A stretch of DNA of 64,000 nucleotides from Luteibacter aegosomaticola (GTDB lineage Bacteria > Pseudomonadota > Gammaproteobacteria > Xanthomonadales > Rhodanobacteraceae). Positions 27,538-36,156 of this stretch are shown here, in pieces. A model generated the notes under the pieces. That model did no database searches. It worked only from the letters and a program-made list of their open reading frames with translations, and was not told the DNA's origin. Both the position numbers and the translations under genes were made by a program. Each line of letters begins with the position of its first letter. The stretch's first letter is position 1. The DNA lies in NCBI RefSeq assembly GCF_023078475.1, contig NZ_CP095741.1, forward strand, positions 2,108,001-2,172,000, in the 5' to 3' direction.

Positions 27538-29565
27538 ATGCGCCGCGTATCAACCCGCCACCTCGCATTTGTCCTCCTCGCCTGGGTCGCGATGTCCTGG
27601 GGGGCGGCTGCCCACGCGGGGCTCTCGGTGGGGGCCGATAGCCTCACGGTGCCTGGCCTTTCACTCAATGGCATGCAAGCCGATTTCGATCCCCAGGCCG
27701 ACGGAAAGGGCGTCCAGCTGCGGCTTGCCGCGAAGAAAGCCGATGTGCCTGCCATGGGTTGGCGCAAGCTTGGCCTTGCGTTGGAAGGGCAGCTGGATCG
27801 CGATGAACTGGGTCGTTGGGTCTTCGATGGCCGGGTCAAGCTTCGAGGTGCCCCCGGCGGTGCCCTCACCGATGCCGCGGTACGCATCGTGGCCGACGAA
27901 GCCGCGAACACGCTGGCGGTGACGATCACCCAGGACAAGATCCTGGCCGAAGTGGCCATGCCCATCGATCAGGTCAGCCACGCCCAGATCACCCTGAAGA
28001 ACCTCCCCAGCGGCTGGTTGCAGGGTCTGCTCTCCACGGTGTGGTCCGGCCGGCCCACGAGCGGCAAGGTCGATGCCGACCTGGCCCTCGATCTGCTCGA
28101 TACCGGCCTGCAGGCCGCCGGCCAGTTCGCGCTCGATGGCGTGGGCTTCGACAGCCCCGGGGGCAAGCTGGCCGGGCAGAAGATCAGTGGGTCGGGCCGC
28201 CTCGGCCTCGATAGCAACGCGGACGGCACCACGATCGACCTCGATGCCGCACTGCGCGCGGGCGAGTGGTTGCTTGGCCCGCTGTACGCGAATCTGCCGA
28301 ACCATGCCGTCCAGCTTTCGCTCTCCGCGCGTTCGCAGAAGGGTGCGCTTGGCATCCGCCGCCTGCGCCTGATCGATCCCGACGCGCTCCAGCTGGAAGG
28401 CGAGCTGGGCTTCAATGCGAAGGGCGATCTCGCCCAGCTCAGGCTCGATCGTTTCAACGCCCGCTTCCCGGCCGCGTACGAGCGCTATGGCAAGGGGCTC
28501 ATGCGCACCTGGGGCATCGACAACCTGAAGGCTACCGGCGAGGTCGCAGGGCATGCGGCCATCGGCGCCCAGGGGCCGACCGCCTTCGCCTTCCAGACCG
28601 AGGGCCTCGACCTCGCCATGGCGGACGGCCGCCTCGGTGTGAATGGCTTACGCGGCTCACTCGACTGGAGCGCCAGCGAAGACAGGCCGGCCACGAAACT
28701 CGGCTGGCGCAGCCTGCAGGTCTACCGCATTCCGAATGGCGCCGCCGAGGGCAACTGGCGCAGCAAGGGCGGCACGCTCTCGCTCGAGAAGCCGATGGCC
28801 ATTCCCGTGCTCGATGGCGATCTCCGCGTGCTTGGGCTGGGCTGGAAGCCGGCCGCGGCGTCCGGTGAGCGCCTGCAAACGTCGCTCGCACTGACCCAGA
28901 TCGACATGGCCGCATTCTGCCGTGCGGTCGGTTGGCCGGAGTTCGGTGGCACGCTAGGCGGGGCGGTTCCGTCGCTACGCTATGTCGATGATCGCGTCGA
29001 GCTTGGTGGTGGCCTGTCGTTGAACGTGTTTGACGGGTTCGTCGATATCACCGGCATGACCCTCACGCGGCCGTTCAGCGATGCCCCGGTGCTTGCCGGC
29101 AACATCGCCTTGCGCAACCTCGACCTCGCCAAGATGACCTCGGTTTTCGATTTCGGCAGCATCACCGGCCGCCTGCACGGTGGCATCGATGACCTGCGCC
29201 TCGTGGCCTGGCAGCCCTCGGCGTTCAAGGCCAGCCTGGTCGCCGACCAGGGTGGCCGGATCAGCCAGAAAGCCGTCAACAACCTCACCTCGGTCGGTGG
29301 CGGCGGTATCGCCGGTGGTCTGCAGGGCACGGTACTCAAGCTGTTCAAAACGTTCGGCTATCGCCGCATCGGCCTCAGCTGCACGCTGAAGGGTGATGTG
29401 TGCAGCATGGGCGGATTGGGTGCCACGAAGGATGGCTACACTATCGTCGAAGGCAGTGGCCTGCCGCGGCTTACCGTGGTCGGCCACCAGCGGGAAGTCG
29501 ATTGGCCCACCCTGGTCCGCCGCCTCCAGGCCGCGACCCAGGGCGGCGGCCCGACCATCCAGTAG
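27538..29565 (+). CDS. YdbH-like AsmA-family protein (probable intermembrane lipid transport)
   Basis: The 675-residue exported protein has a signal/anchor segment (HLAFVLLAWVAMSWGAAAHA). Long beta-strand-rich repeats such as GSGRLGLDSNADGTTIDLDA are typical of AsmA-like bridge proteins. The C-terminus has GLSCTLKGDVCSMGGL, DGYTIVEGSGLPRLTVVG and VDWPTLVRRL, which resembles the YdbH end domain. In E. coli YdbH works with YnbE and YdbL and overlaps TamB and YhdP in carrying phospholipid to the outer membrane. A DUF1318 (YdbL-type) gene follows at 26 bp, which strengthens the call. It is shorter than E. coli YdbH (879). Confidence 0.68.
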   Translation: MRRVSTRHLAFVLLAWVAMSWGAAAHAGLSVGADSLTVPGLSLNGMQADFDPQADGKGVQLRLAAKKADVPAMGWRKLGLALEGQLDRDELGRWVFDGRVKLRGAPGGALTDAAVRIVADEAANTLAVTITQDKILAEVAMPIDQVSHAQITLKNLPSGWLQGLLSTVWSGRPTSGKVDADLALDLLDTGLQAAGQFALDGVGFDSPGGKLAGQKISGSGRLGLDSNADGTTIDLDAALRAGEWLLGPLYANLPNHAVQLSLSARSQKGALGIRRLRLIDPDALQLEGELGFNAKGDLAQLRLDRFNARFPAAYERYGKGLMRTWGIDNLKATGEVAGHAAIGAQGPTAFAFQTEGLDLAMADGRLGVNGLRGSLDWSASEDRPATKLGWRSLQVYRIPNGAAEGNWRSKGGTLSLEKPMAIPVLDGDLRVLGLGWKPAAASGERLQTSLALTQIDMAAFCRAVGWPEFGGTLGGAVPSLRYVDDRVELGGGLSLNVFDGFVDITGMTLTRPFSDAPVLAGNIALRNLDLAKMTSVFDFGSITGRLHGGIDDLRLVAWQPSAFKASLVADQGGRISQKAVNNLTSVGGGGIAGGLQGTVLKLFKTFGYRRIGLSCTLKGDVCSMGGLGATKDGYTIVEGSGLPRLTVVGHQREVDWPTLVRRLQAATQGGGPTIQ

Positions 29566-29590
29566 CCGTAACATCAAAAAGGAATCAAGT

Positions 29591-30199
29591 ATGTCACGCA
29601 AACCACTGATTGGTCTGATCTTTGCTGCCGCCGTTGCTCTCGTCGGCTGCGTCACCATCAACGTCTACTTCCCCGAGGCCGCGGCCCAGAAGGCCGCCGA
29701 TCAGTTCATCGGCAACGTCCTCGACAGCAGTGGCGTCGCCCCGGCCGGCGGCGACAAGGACGCGGCACCCAAGCCCGCCCCGGGCAAGCAGCCCTCGGCC
29801 TCGTTGCTCGATCTGGTCATTCCGCAGGCGATGGCCGCCGAGAGCCCGGATATCCAGGTGCGCTCGCCGGAAACCGATGCGATCCGTGCCCGCATGAAGG
29901 CTCGCTTCAGTGGTCCGTTGAAGGGCCTGATGGATGGCGGTGCCGTCGGCTTCACCGCCAATGGCCTGGTCGCCGTCCGCGATGCCGGTTCGCTCCCGCT
30001 CGACCAGCGCTCGCAGGCGACCAACACCGTCCGTGATGAGAACAACGACCGCGACCAGCTCTACGCTGCGATCGCCAAGGCCAATGGCCACCCCGAATGG
30101 GAGCCGCAGATCCGCAAGACCTTCGCTGCAGGCTGGGTCGAGCGTGCCCCCTCGGGCTGGTATTATCAGGACGCCTCCGGCGCCTGGAAGCGCAAGTAA
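29591..30199 (+). CDS. DUF1318 (YdbL-family) lipoprotein
   Basis: The 202-residue protein begins with a lipoprotein signal (MSRKPLIGLIFAAAVALVGC, lipobox LVGC with lipidated Cys at 20), followed by VTINVYFPEAAAQKAADQFI. The C-terminal ~110 residues match DUF1318/YdbL (IRARMKARFSGPLKGLMDGGAVG, YAAIAKANGHPEWEPQI, WVERAPSGWYYQDASGAWKRK). E. coli YdbL is a non-lipidated periplasmic partner, while YnbE is the small lipoprotein. Here one protein has the lipid anchor and the YdbL domain. An Ala/Pro linker (~50-75) joins the two. An AAGGAAT site precedes the ATG. Confidence 0.82.
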   Translation: MSRKPLIGLIFAAAVALVGCVTINVYFPEAAAQKAADQFIGNVLDSSGVAPAGGDKDAAPKPAPGKQPSASLLDLVIPQAMAAESPDIQVRSPETDAIRARMKARFSGPLKGLMDGGAVGFTANGLVAVRDAGSLPLDQRSQATNTVRDENNDRDQLYAAIAKANGHPEWEPQIRKTFAAGWVERAPSGWYYQDASGAWKRK

Positions 30200-30258
30200 G
30201 GCCCATTCCGCCAGGATCGCTCGCCGCGCTGTTCAACCGCGCGGCGCCTCCCAGCCCG

Positions 30259-30292
30259 GCCCGGACCGTGATTGTCCGGGCTTTTAGTTTTT
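30259..30292 (+). terminator. Rho-independent terminator after the DUF1318 gene
   Basis: GCCCGGAC and GTCCGGGC form an 8-bp stem with a CGTGATT loop, followed by TTTTAGTTTTT. It ends 6 bp before the rlmD start codon, separating the two units. Confidence 0.88.
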
Positions 30293-30298
30293 GAGCGC

Positions 30299-31600
30299 AT
30301 GACCGACATCGAAGCCACCATCACCGACCTCAGCCACGATGGCCGGGGCGTCGCCCGTATCGATAACAAGGCCACCTTTGTCTCCGGCGCGCTCCCGGGC
30401 GAGCGGGTGTTGCTGAAGTACCGCAAGCGCCACCGTAACTATGACGATGCTGAAGTGGTATCGATCATCGAGGCCTCGCCCGATCGCGTCGAGCCGAAAT
30501 GCCGCCACTTCGGCCAGTGCAGCGGCTGCTCGCTCCAGCACATGGCTCCGGAGGCGCAGATCGCCGCCAAGCAGCGCGTGCTCGCCGAGAACTTCGAACG
30601 GATCGGCAAGGTCACGCCGGAAAGCTGGCTGGCGCCGCTCACCGATCAGCCGTGGAGCTACCGCCGCAAGGGGCGCTTCTCGGTGCGTTTCGTCAACAAG
30701 AAGGATCGCGTGCTGGTCGGGTTCCGCGAGGAATCCAACCCGCGCTTCGTCGCCGATATCGACGTGTGTGAAGTGATCCACCCGGCCATCGGCCCCAAGG
30801 TGGGCCTGCTGGCCACGCTGATCCAGACCCTCGACACCGCGCGTGACATCCCGCAGATCGAATTCGCTGCCGGTGACGACACGGTGGCCCTCGTGTTCCG
30901 CCATTTGTCACCGCTGACCGAGGGCGATCGGGCCAAGCTCACGGCGTTCGCGCAGGAGCACGGCTTTGCCATCTACCTGCAGCCGGGCAATCACAGCACC
31001 GTAGCGCCGCTGTGGCCCGAATCGCCGCGCCTGTCGTTCGCCATCGCGGCCGACAATGTCACGCTGGATTTCCTGCCGCTGGATTTCGTCCAGGTCAACG
31101 CGGGCATGAACCAGCGCATGCTGGCGCGCACGCTCGAGCTGCTCGACCTGCAGTCGACCGACAAGGTGCTCGACCTGTTCTGCGGCCTCGGCAACTTCAC
31201 CCTCCCGATCGCCCGCCATGCCGCGGAAGTCGTGGGTGTCGAAGGCGAGCATGGCCTTGTCCAGCGCGCCGCGGAAAACGCCGCTCGCAATGGCCTGGCC
31301 AATGCGAGTTTCCGCGTCGCCAACCTGTTTGAAGACCAGCGCAACGAGCCCTGGGCGAAGCAGGCCTGGGACAAGCTCCTGCTGGATCCGCCACGCGCCG
31401 GTGCCGACAAGGTCCTGGAATACCTGCCGCGCAAGGGCACCAACCGCATCGTCTACGTCTCGTGCCACCCGGGCTCGCTGGCCCGCGACGCGGGTATCCT
31501 CGTCGAGAAGCATGGCTTCCGCCTGGTCTCGGCCGGGGTGATGGATATGTTCCCGCACACCGCCCACGTGGAATCCATCGCGCTGTTCGAGCGCGACTGA
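30299..31600 (+). CDS. rlmD: 23S rRNA (uracil-1939-C5)-methyltransferase
   Basis: The 433-residue enzyme has the same length as E. coli RlmD/RumA, which methylates U1939 of 23S rRNA with S-adenosylmethionine. It has an N-terminal TRAM domain (DIEATITDLSHDGRGVARI), iron-sulfur cluster cysteines in CRHFGQCSGCSLQHM, the SAM motif VLDLFCGLGNFTLPIA, and the catalytic Cys in IVYVSCHPGSLARD. I chose ATG 30299; an upstream frame would run through the terminator. The CYTH gene follows by 13 bp. Confidence 0.96.
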   Translation: MTDIEATITDLSHDGRGVARIDNKATFVSGALPGERVLLKYRKRHRNYDDAEVVSIIEASPDRVEPKCRHFGQCSGCSLQHMAPEAQIAAKQRVLAENFERIGKVTPESWLAPLTDQPWSYRRKGRFSVRFVNKKDRVLVGFREESNPRFVADIDVCEVIHPAIGPKVGLLATLIQTLDTARDIPQIEFAAGDDTVALVFRHLSPLTEGDRAKLTAFAQEHGFAIYLQPGNHSTVAPLWPESPRLSFAIAADNVTLDFLPLDFVQVNAGMNQRMLARTLELLDLQSTDKVLDLFCGLGNFTLPIARHAAEVVGVEGEHGLVQRAAENAARNGLANASFRVANLFEDQRNEPWAKQAWDKLLLDPPRAGADKVLEYLPRKGTNRIVYVSCHPGSLARDAGILVEKHGFRLVSAGVMDMFPHTAHVESIALFERD

Positions 31601-31613
31601 GGAAGGAAGACGC

Positions 31614-32132
31614 ATGGGTATCGAAATCGAACGCAAGTTCCTGCTCGCTGGCGATGGCTGGCGCGCGCTCGTCGAGCGTAGCGAGCCCATCGCCCAGGGT
31701 TACCTGGTGGCCATGGGCGCCATCGCGGCGGGTCACGCGAAGTCCTCGGTCAGGGTGCGTATCTCGGGCGAAAAGGCCTGGCTGAACATCAAATCGGCCA
31801 CGCTCGGCATCGAGCGGCAGGAATACGAATACCCGATTCCGCTGGCCGATGCCCGGCACATGCTGGATACCCTGGCCGATGGCGTGCTCGAGAAGGTTCG
31901 CCACCATGTCATGCTCGATGGGGCACACTTCGAAATCGACGAGTTCACGGGTGCCAACCAGGGTCTGCTGGTGGCCGAGATCGAACTCGAGGCGGCCGAT
32001 GCCGCTTACCCGGTACCCAGCTGGTTGGGCGCCGAGGTGAGCGACCAGGTCCGCTACTACAACGTCAACCTGATCGATCGTCCGTTCAACACGTGGACGC
32101 CGGCCGAGCGGGAAGGGAAGGAGAACGCCTGA
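31614..32132 (+). CDS. CYTH domain protein (possible inorganic triphosphatase)
   Basis: The 172-residue protein starts MGIEIERKFLLAGDGW, which contains the ExExK signature of the CYTH tunnel fold. Further charged strands follow (SVRVRISGEKAWLNIKSAT, EIDEFTGANQGLLVAEIELE). CYTH enzymes bind triphosphate groups and a metal ion. Bacterial single-domain members like NeuTTM are tripolyphosphatases, so the same is plausible here. Its stop overlaps the nagZ ATG by one base, with a GGAAGGGAAGGAG site inside its last codons. Confidence 0.88.
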   Translation: MGIEIERKFLLAGDGWRALVERSEPIAQGYLVAMGAIAAGHAKSSVRVRISGEKAWLNIKSATLGIERQEYEYPIPLADARHMLDTLADGVLEKVRHHVMLDGAHFEIDEFTGANQGLLVAEIELEAADAAYPVPSWLGAEVSDQVRYYNVNLIDRPFNTWTPAEREGKENA

Positions 32133-33133
32133 TGCTGCTGATCGGTCTGGAAGGCAAGGTGCTGAAGCCGCATGAGCATGCCTTGCTCACCGCGCATGGC
32201 GTGGCCGGCATCATCCTTTTTTCGCGCAATTTCGAATCGCGCGAGCAGGTCACCGCGCTGATCGATGCCGCCCGCGAGATAGGTGGCGACGATCTGCTCG
32301 TCTGCGTGGATCAGGAAGGCGGCCGCGTTCAGCGCTTCCGTGACGGGTTCACCCGTCTGCCGCCGTTGCGTGCGCTGGGCAAGCTCTACGACACCGATCC
32401 GGGCGAAGCCGTGGATCGCGCCGAAGAGCACGCCTGGATCATGGCCAGCGAAATGCGCGCCATTGGCGTGGATTTCAGCTTCGCCCCGGTCGCCGATATC
32501 GATCGTGGCAGCAAGGCCATTGGCGATCGCGCGTTTCATGCCGATCCGGTGATTGCGGCCGAGCTGACCCAGGCCTATGTCCGTGGCATGCACCTGGGTG
32601 GCATGGCTGCCGTGCTCAAGCATTTCCCGGGCCATGGCTCGGTCAGCGAAGACACCCACGAATCCATCGCCGTCGATACGCGGAGCAAGGACGAGATCCT
32701 GCGCACCGACCTGCTGCCGTTTGTCGCCGGTATCGAAGCGCGTGCCGAAGCCGTCATGGCCGCGCACGTGAAGTACACCGCTGTCGACGACCAGCCCGCC
32801 GGTTATTCCCACGTGTGGATCGAGGAGATCCTGCGCGGCGAACTCGGCTTCCGCGGTTGCGTGTTCGGCGATGACATCAGCATGGCCGCAGCCGGCAGTG
32901 TCGGCGGTATCGCCGCGCGCGTGCACGCCAACCTCGACGCCGGCTGCGACCTCGTGCTGGCCTGTTTCCCCGATGTGGTTCCCGAAGCGATCGCCGCGGT
33001 CAAGGGCCGCCGGCTGCCGCCGCCCGAGCGTGTCGCGCCCCTGCGTGGCGCCATCGGGTCGACCTGGGAAGGCCTTGTCGACAATCCCCAGCGCGAGCGC
33101 TTCATTGCTCGCGTGACCGCCCTGGAGCCCTGA
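32132..33133 (+). CDS. nagZ: Beta-N-acetylhexosaminidase (cell wall recycling)
   Basis: The 333-residue cytoplasmic glycoside hydrolase family 3 enzyme removes GlcNAc from 1,6-anhydroMurNAc-peptides during peptidoglycan recycling. Recognisable parts are GVAGIILFSRNFESREQV, CVDQEGGRVQRFRDGFTRLPP and the KHFPGHGSVSEDTHE loop carrying the catalytic His. The nucleophile region is GFRGCVFGDDISM. I chose ATG 32132, which has a strong AAGGAG site. It lies between CYTH and hpt, and pseudomonads show the same nagZ-phosphorylase neighbourhood. Confidence 0.95.
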   Translation: MLLIGLEGKVLKPHEHALLTAHGVAGIILFSRNFESREQVTALIDAAREIGGDDLLVCVDQEGGRVQRFRDGFTRLPPLRALGKLYDTDPGEAVDRAEEHAWIMASEMRAIGVDFSFAPVADIDRGSKAIGDRAFHADPVIAAELTQAYVRGMHLGGMAAVLKHFPGHGSVSEDTHESIAVDTRSKDEILRTDLLPFVAGIEARAEAVMAAHVKYTAVDDQPAGYSHVWIEEILRGELGFRGCVFGDDISMAAAGSVGGIAARVHANLDAGCDLVLACFPDVVPEAIAAVKGRRLPPPERVAPLRGAIGSTWEGLVDNPQRERFIARVTALEP

Positions 33134-33140
33134 TCCGCCC

Positions 33141-33689
33141 ATGACCGCTTCCGCTTCGCTCGAGCACGCGCTCGCAAACTCCGATGTGCTGTTCACCCGT
33201 GAGCAGCTCGACACCGAGATCGCCCGCATGGGCCGCGAGATCGATACCGCGCTCGCGGGTGAGCGTCCGGTGTTCCTCACCGTGATGCACGGCGCGCTGA
33301 TCTTCGCGGGCCAGCTCGCGCTGGCCATGAAGACCGACCTCGAGTTCGATTACGTGCACGCCACCCGCTACCGCGGTGCCACCAGCGGCAGCGACCTGCA
33401 CTGGCTGCGCCGTCCGGAAGTACCGCTGAAGGATCGCACCGTGGTGCTCGTCGACGACATCCTCGATGAAGGCCACACCCTGAAGGCCGTGCGCGACGCG
33501 TGCGAAGCGATGGGCGCGAAGCGCGTGCTGCTGGCCGTGCTCTGCACCAAGCTGCACGACCGCCGCGCCGAAGGCATCCAGGCCGACTTCAACGGCGTCG
33601 ACCTGCCGGACCGTTATGTCTTCGGCTACGGCATGGATTACCACGAGCAGGCGCGCAACCTGCCGGCTATTTACGCATTGAAGGATTGA
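33141..33689 (+). CDS. hpt: Hypoxanthine phosphoribosyltransferase
   Basis: The 182-residue type I PRTase has the PRPP-binding loop VVLVDDILDEGHTLKAV, an earlier VFLTVMHGALIFAGQLA strand and a C-terminal DRYVFGYGMDYHEQARNLPAIYAL, as in HGPRT proteins. It salvages hypoxanthine (and possibly guanine) to the nucleotide. It begins 7 bp after nagZ and ends 4 bp before the phosphorylase gene. That phosphorylase can release hypoxanthine from methylthioinosine, so the two likely work in sequence. Confidence 0.92.
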   Translation: MTASASLEHALANSDVLFTREQLDTEIARMGREIDTALAGERPVFLTVMHGALIFAGQLALAMKTDLEFDYVHATRYRGATSGSDLHWLRRPEVPLKDRTVVLVDDILDEGHTLKAVRDACEAMGAKRVLLAVLCTKLHDRRAEGIQADFNGVDLPDRYVFGYGMDYHEQARNLPAIYALKD

Positions 33690-33693
33690 CCCC

Positions 33694-34434
33694 GTGAGCA
33701 TCGATCTTGCCGTTATCGGCGGCAGCGGCCTGTACGCCTTCGAAGGCCTGGAAAACCCGCAGCGCCACGCGGTGGAAACCCCGTTCGGCCCGGCCTCGGG
33801 CGATGTGGTCGTGGGCGACTTCAAGGGCAAGCGCCTGGCCTTCCTGGCCCGCCACGGCGAAAGCCACACCGTGCCGCCGCACCGTGTGAACTACCGTGCC
33901 AACCTGTGGGCCCTGCATTCGCTGGGCGCACGCAAGGTCGTGGCGGTGAATGCCGTGGGCGGTATCCGCGATGACATGGGCCCACGCGTGCTGGTGGTGC
34001 CCGACCAGGTCATCGACTACACCCATGGCCGCTACACCAGCTTCAACGATGTGGAGGGCGCTGAAGTTCGCCACATCGATTTCAGCGAGCCGTACACCGA
34101 AAGCCTGCGCCAGGCGATCCTGGTTGCCGCCCGCGCCGAAGGCCTCGCCATCATCGACGGCGGCGTCCACGGCGTGACCCAGGGCCCGCGCCTCGAAACC
34201 CGTGCGGAGATCGCCCGGATGAAGCGCGACGGCTGCGACCTGGTCGGCATGACCGGCATGCCCGAGGCTGCGCTCGCCCGCGAGCTGGACCTCGAGTTCG
34301 CCTGTCTCGCCCTGGTGGCCAACTTCGCCGCCGGCGCAGGCGACGAAGCCGAGATCAGCATCGAAGAGATCTTCGCCCATCTGGCCGCCGCCACGGCGAA
34401 CGTCGCCCCCATCCTGGGCCGCATGCTGGCCTGA
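33694..34434 (+). CDS. S-methyl-5'-thioinosine (or thioadenosine) phosphorylase
   Basis: The 246-residue PNP/MTAP-family enzyme starts (M)[18 protein letters not shown]. It contains [65 protein letters not shown] and a C-terminal helical end. The phosphate site GGSG and the MTGMPEA loop identify the family. In Pseudomonas aeruginosa the homologue next to nagZ prefers methylthioinosine, and the adjacent hpt gene supports the same here. The start is GTG 33694. Distinguishing MTIP from MTAP needs substrate-residue comparison. Confidence 0.88.
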   Translation: MSIDLAVIGGSGLYAFEGLENPQRHAVETPFGPASGDVVVGDFKGKRLAFLARHGESHTVPPHRVNYRANLWALHSLGARKVVAVNAVGGIRDDMGPRVLVVPDQVIDYTHGRYTSFNDVEGAEVRHIDFSEPYTESLRQAILVAARAEGLAIIDGGVHGVTQGPRLETRAEIARMKRDGCDLVGMTGMPEAALARELDLEFACLALVANFAAGAGDEAEISIEEIFAHLAAATANVAPILGRMLA

Positions 34435-34580
34435 CCCAGGCCGCATATGGGAAAGAGTCCCAGTTGCGCTTTGGTCTAAAACATGATGATACTTCGCACG
34501 CGCCGCGGGGGCAGGCCAAGGGGATCTGGGGAAGCCTCGCCATCCGGGTGCTTCCAGTCCATGTCCAGAGGTTTCCGCAA

Positions 34581-34787
34581 ATGCGTTTCGGTACGGTCAA
34601 GTGGTTCAACGACGCCAAGGGTTTCGGTTTTATCGCGCCCGAGGACGGTGGGGAGGACGTGTTCGTCCACTTTTCTGCGATCAACTCCAAGGGCTTCCGT
34701 AGCCTGCAGGAAGGTCAGCGCGTGAAGTTCGAAGTGACGACGGGCCCGAAGGGTGCCCAGGCGTCGGGCGTCGAAATCGCAGCCTGA
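34581..34787 (+). CDS. Cold-shock domain protein (CspA family)
   Basis: The 68-residue protein contains RNP1 [12 protein letters not shown] and RNP2 DVFVHFSAI in a single cold-shock domain, starting [12 protein letters not shown]. It binds single-stranded RNA and acts as an RNA chaperone. About 146 bp separate it from the upstream phosphorylase gene, leaving room for the long structured 5' leader that csp genes usually have. I saw only a weak promoter-like pair there (TTGCGC near 34463, GATACT near 34488). A strong terminator follows, so it is a single-gene unit. Confidence 0.95.
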   Translation: MRFGTVKWFNDAKGFGFIAPEDGGEDVFVHFSAINSKGFRSLQEGQRVKFEVTTGPKGAQASGVEIAA

Positions 34788-34808
34788 TCGCGAGCGCTAA
34801 GCCACCGA

Positions 34809-34838
34809 AAACCCCGCGCCCGTCGCGGGGTTTTTTTT
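34809..34838 (+). terminator. Rho-independent terminator of the cold-shock gene
   Basis: AACCCCGCG, a CCCG-like loop and CGCGGGG are followed by eight T residues. It is 21 bp after the stop codon. Confidence 0.94.
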
Positions 34839-34904
34839 GTGGGCGGCGCCTACGCGCGGCCGCCGGCGGCGCTGGCTGTGCGCCGCCTCCGCCACGGGCA
34901 CGCT

Positions 34905-35309
34905 ATGCCCATGGCTACGCTCATCGAATCCCTCACCGCCATGGCGGTCTTCGCCATCGGCGCCTCCGCCTCCGCCAGCTGGGTGGCGCAATCCTCCGCT
35001 CGCTCGGCCCAGGCCGGTGCCCGGCTCAAGGCACTCGCCGTTGTCACGGACATGGAGGCGCGCCTTCGGGCGAACCCTGAAGGGGTGCGCGCAGGTGACT
35101 ATCAGTACGCGATTCCGGCACGAATTCAGTGCCGCTCCGAGGGCTGCTCATCTCGCGCCGCCGCGGGTGACGACCTGGCTCGTTTCGATGTGGCCGCAGC
35201 CCGGGCGTTCGGCCCAGAGGCCCGTGGTGGCCTGCGATGCAGCGAGGGGTGGTGCATGGTCCGGCTCCGCTGGCCGGGTGGGTGGCTCGACTGGGGCGTG
35301 GCCCGATGA
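34905..35309 (+). CDS. PilV/GspI-like prepilin lacking the usual leader glycine
   Basis: The 134-residue product has ATLIESLTAMAVFAIGASA near the start, matching the type IV prepilin pattern F-T-L-I-E with Glu at +5 and a following hydrophobic helix. The residue before A-T-L-I-E, which is Gly in nearly all prepilins, is Met, itself a possible start codon (34911). So PilD processing is doubtful. I used ATG 34905. No ribosome site is visible, and the preceding terminator leaves little leader. The C-terminal part has two cysteine pairs. It overlaps the next pilin-like gene by 4 bp. Confidence 0.6.
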   Translation: MPMATLIESLTAMAVFAIGASASASWVAQSSARSAQAGARLKALAVVTDMEARLRANPEGVRAGDYQYAIPARIQCRSEGCSSRAAAGDDLARFDVAAARAFGPEARGGLRCSEGWCMVRLRWPGGWLDWGVAR

Positions 35310-35821
35310 CCGCGCGTGGCATGACCCTTGTCGAACTCGTCGTCGGCCTGGCCCTGGCCGCGATCGTCGCCGCTGGCGCGGTCACCGGCGCCACTGCTGT
35401 CACGCTTCATGTGCGCCGGGACATCGCAGCGGCCCGGGAGGCGGCTGGGCCGGGCGACGTCCTCGACGCCATGGTGGGCGATGTGCTCGCCGATCGTTCG
35501 CCTGGCAAGGGCTGGTCGGTGTGCCGCGTGGAGCGCGGGTGCGCCGCCCATGTCGGCCAGGGTCACGGCGTCGCTCTGCTCGCCCATGGGCACGCATGGG
35601 TCATGGGCGCCGGCGGCTTGCGGGTCTGCGGCGCGGCACACTGCGAACTCGTGCTTCCCGGGGCGTCGGCGCTGCAGGTCTGGGTCGATCGCCATGATGG
35701 CGAACGCATTCGCCGGGTCGAGGGCTTCCATCCGGTCGCCGGCGCCATCCGTCACGTGGAACTCCAGCTGTGGCTAGCCGACGGAACCAGCCGGTCGCGC
35801 AGCGCGTGGGTCGCGCCATGA
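35306..35821 (+). CDS. PilW/GspJ-like prepilin
   Basis: The 171-residue protein begins MTARG-MTLVELVVGLALAAIVAAG, a normal short type IV prepilin leader with Gly at -1, Met at +1 and Glu at +5. A 20-residue hydrophobic helix and a globular part with four cysteines follow. It should be cleaved and methylated by PilD and then assemble as a minor pilin or pseudopilin. It overlaps both neighbours by 4 bp. PilE, PilY1 or secretion ATPase genes are not adjacent. Confidence 0.72.
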   Translation: MTARGMTLVELVVGLALAAIVAAGAVTGATAVTLHVRRDIAAAREAAGPGDVLDAMVGDVLADRSPGKGWSVCRVERGCAAHVGQGHGVALLAHGHAWVMGAGGLRVCGAAHCELVLPGASALQVWVDRHDGERIRRVEGFHPVAGAIRHVELQLWLADGTSRSRSAWVAP

Positions 35822-36156
35822 ACGCGGGCCGCCAGCGCGGCAGCATCCTGATCTTCGTCCTTGCCATGCTCGCGCTGCTGGCACTGGTCGGCGCGCAGGC
35901 CTCGCGTTTCGCCGATGCCCGCCAGCGCGAGGCCAACGATGCCTGGTGTCGCGAGCTGGTGCGTGCCATCCATGACGACAGTCGTGGTGGTTTTGTGCGC
36001 ATGGGCCATGCGAGTATCGGGGATGGCGCGGCTCGCGCGTCGTTTTCCGAGGGGTTCCATGGATCGCAGACGTTTCCTCCAGGGCGCGACGATTGCGTCC
36101 GGCGTAGCGCTAACCGCGCGTGGCGTAGCCAAGGCGGCGCCGACACCGGCAGCTAG
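35818..36156 (+). CDS. PilX/GspK-like short pilin protein
   Basis: The 112-residue product starts MNAGRQRG-SILIFVLAMLALLALVGAQA, resembling the N-terminus of PilX/GspK proteins (Gly at -1, no Glu at +5). Residues after ~45 have no known domain, and the length is well below the 150-200 usual for PilX. Its last ~97 bases overlap the glycosylasparaginase gene in another frame. It is therefore either a shortened protein or one whose 3' part was lost when the neighbours became fused. Coupling to the upstream pilin genes is clear (ATGA overlap). Confidence 0.5.
   Translation: MNAGRQRGSILIFVLAMLALLALVGAQASRFADARQREANDAWCRELVRAIHDDSRGGFVRMGHASIGDGAARASFSEGFHGSQTFPPGRDDCVRRSANRAWRSQGGADTGS

Noticed and set aside
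34447-34461. Hairpin TGGGA-AAGAG-TCCCA after the phosphorylase gene as a terminator
   Set aside because: The stem is only 5 bp and there is no T run.
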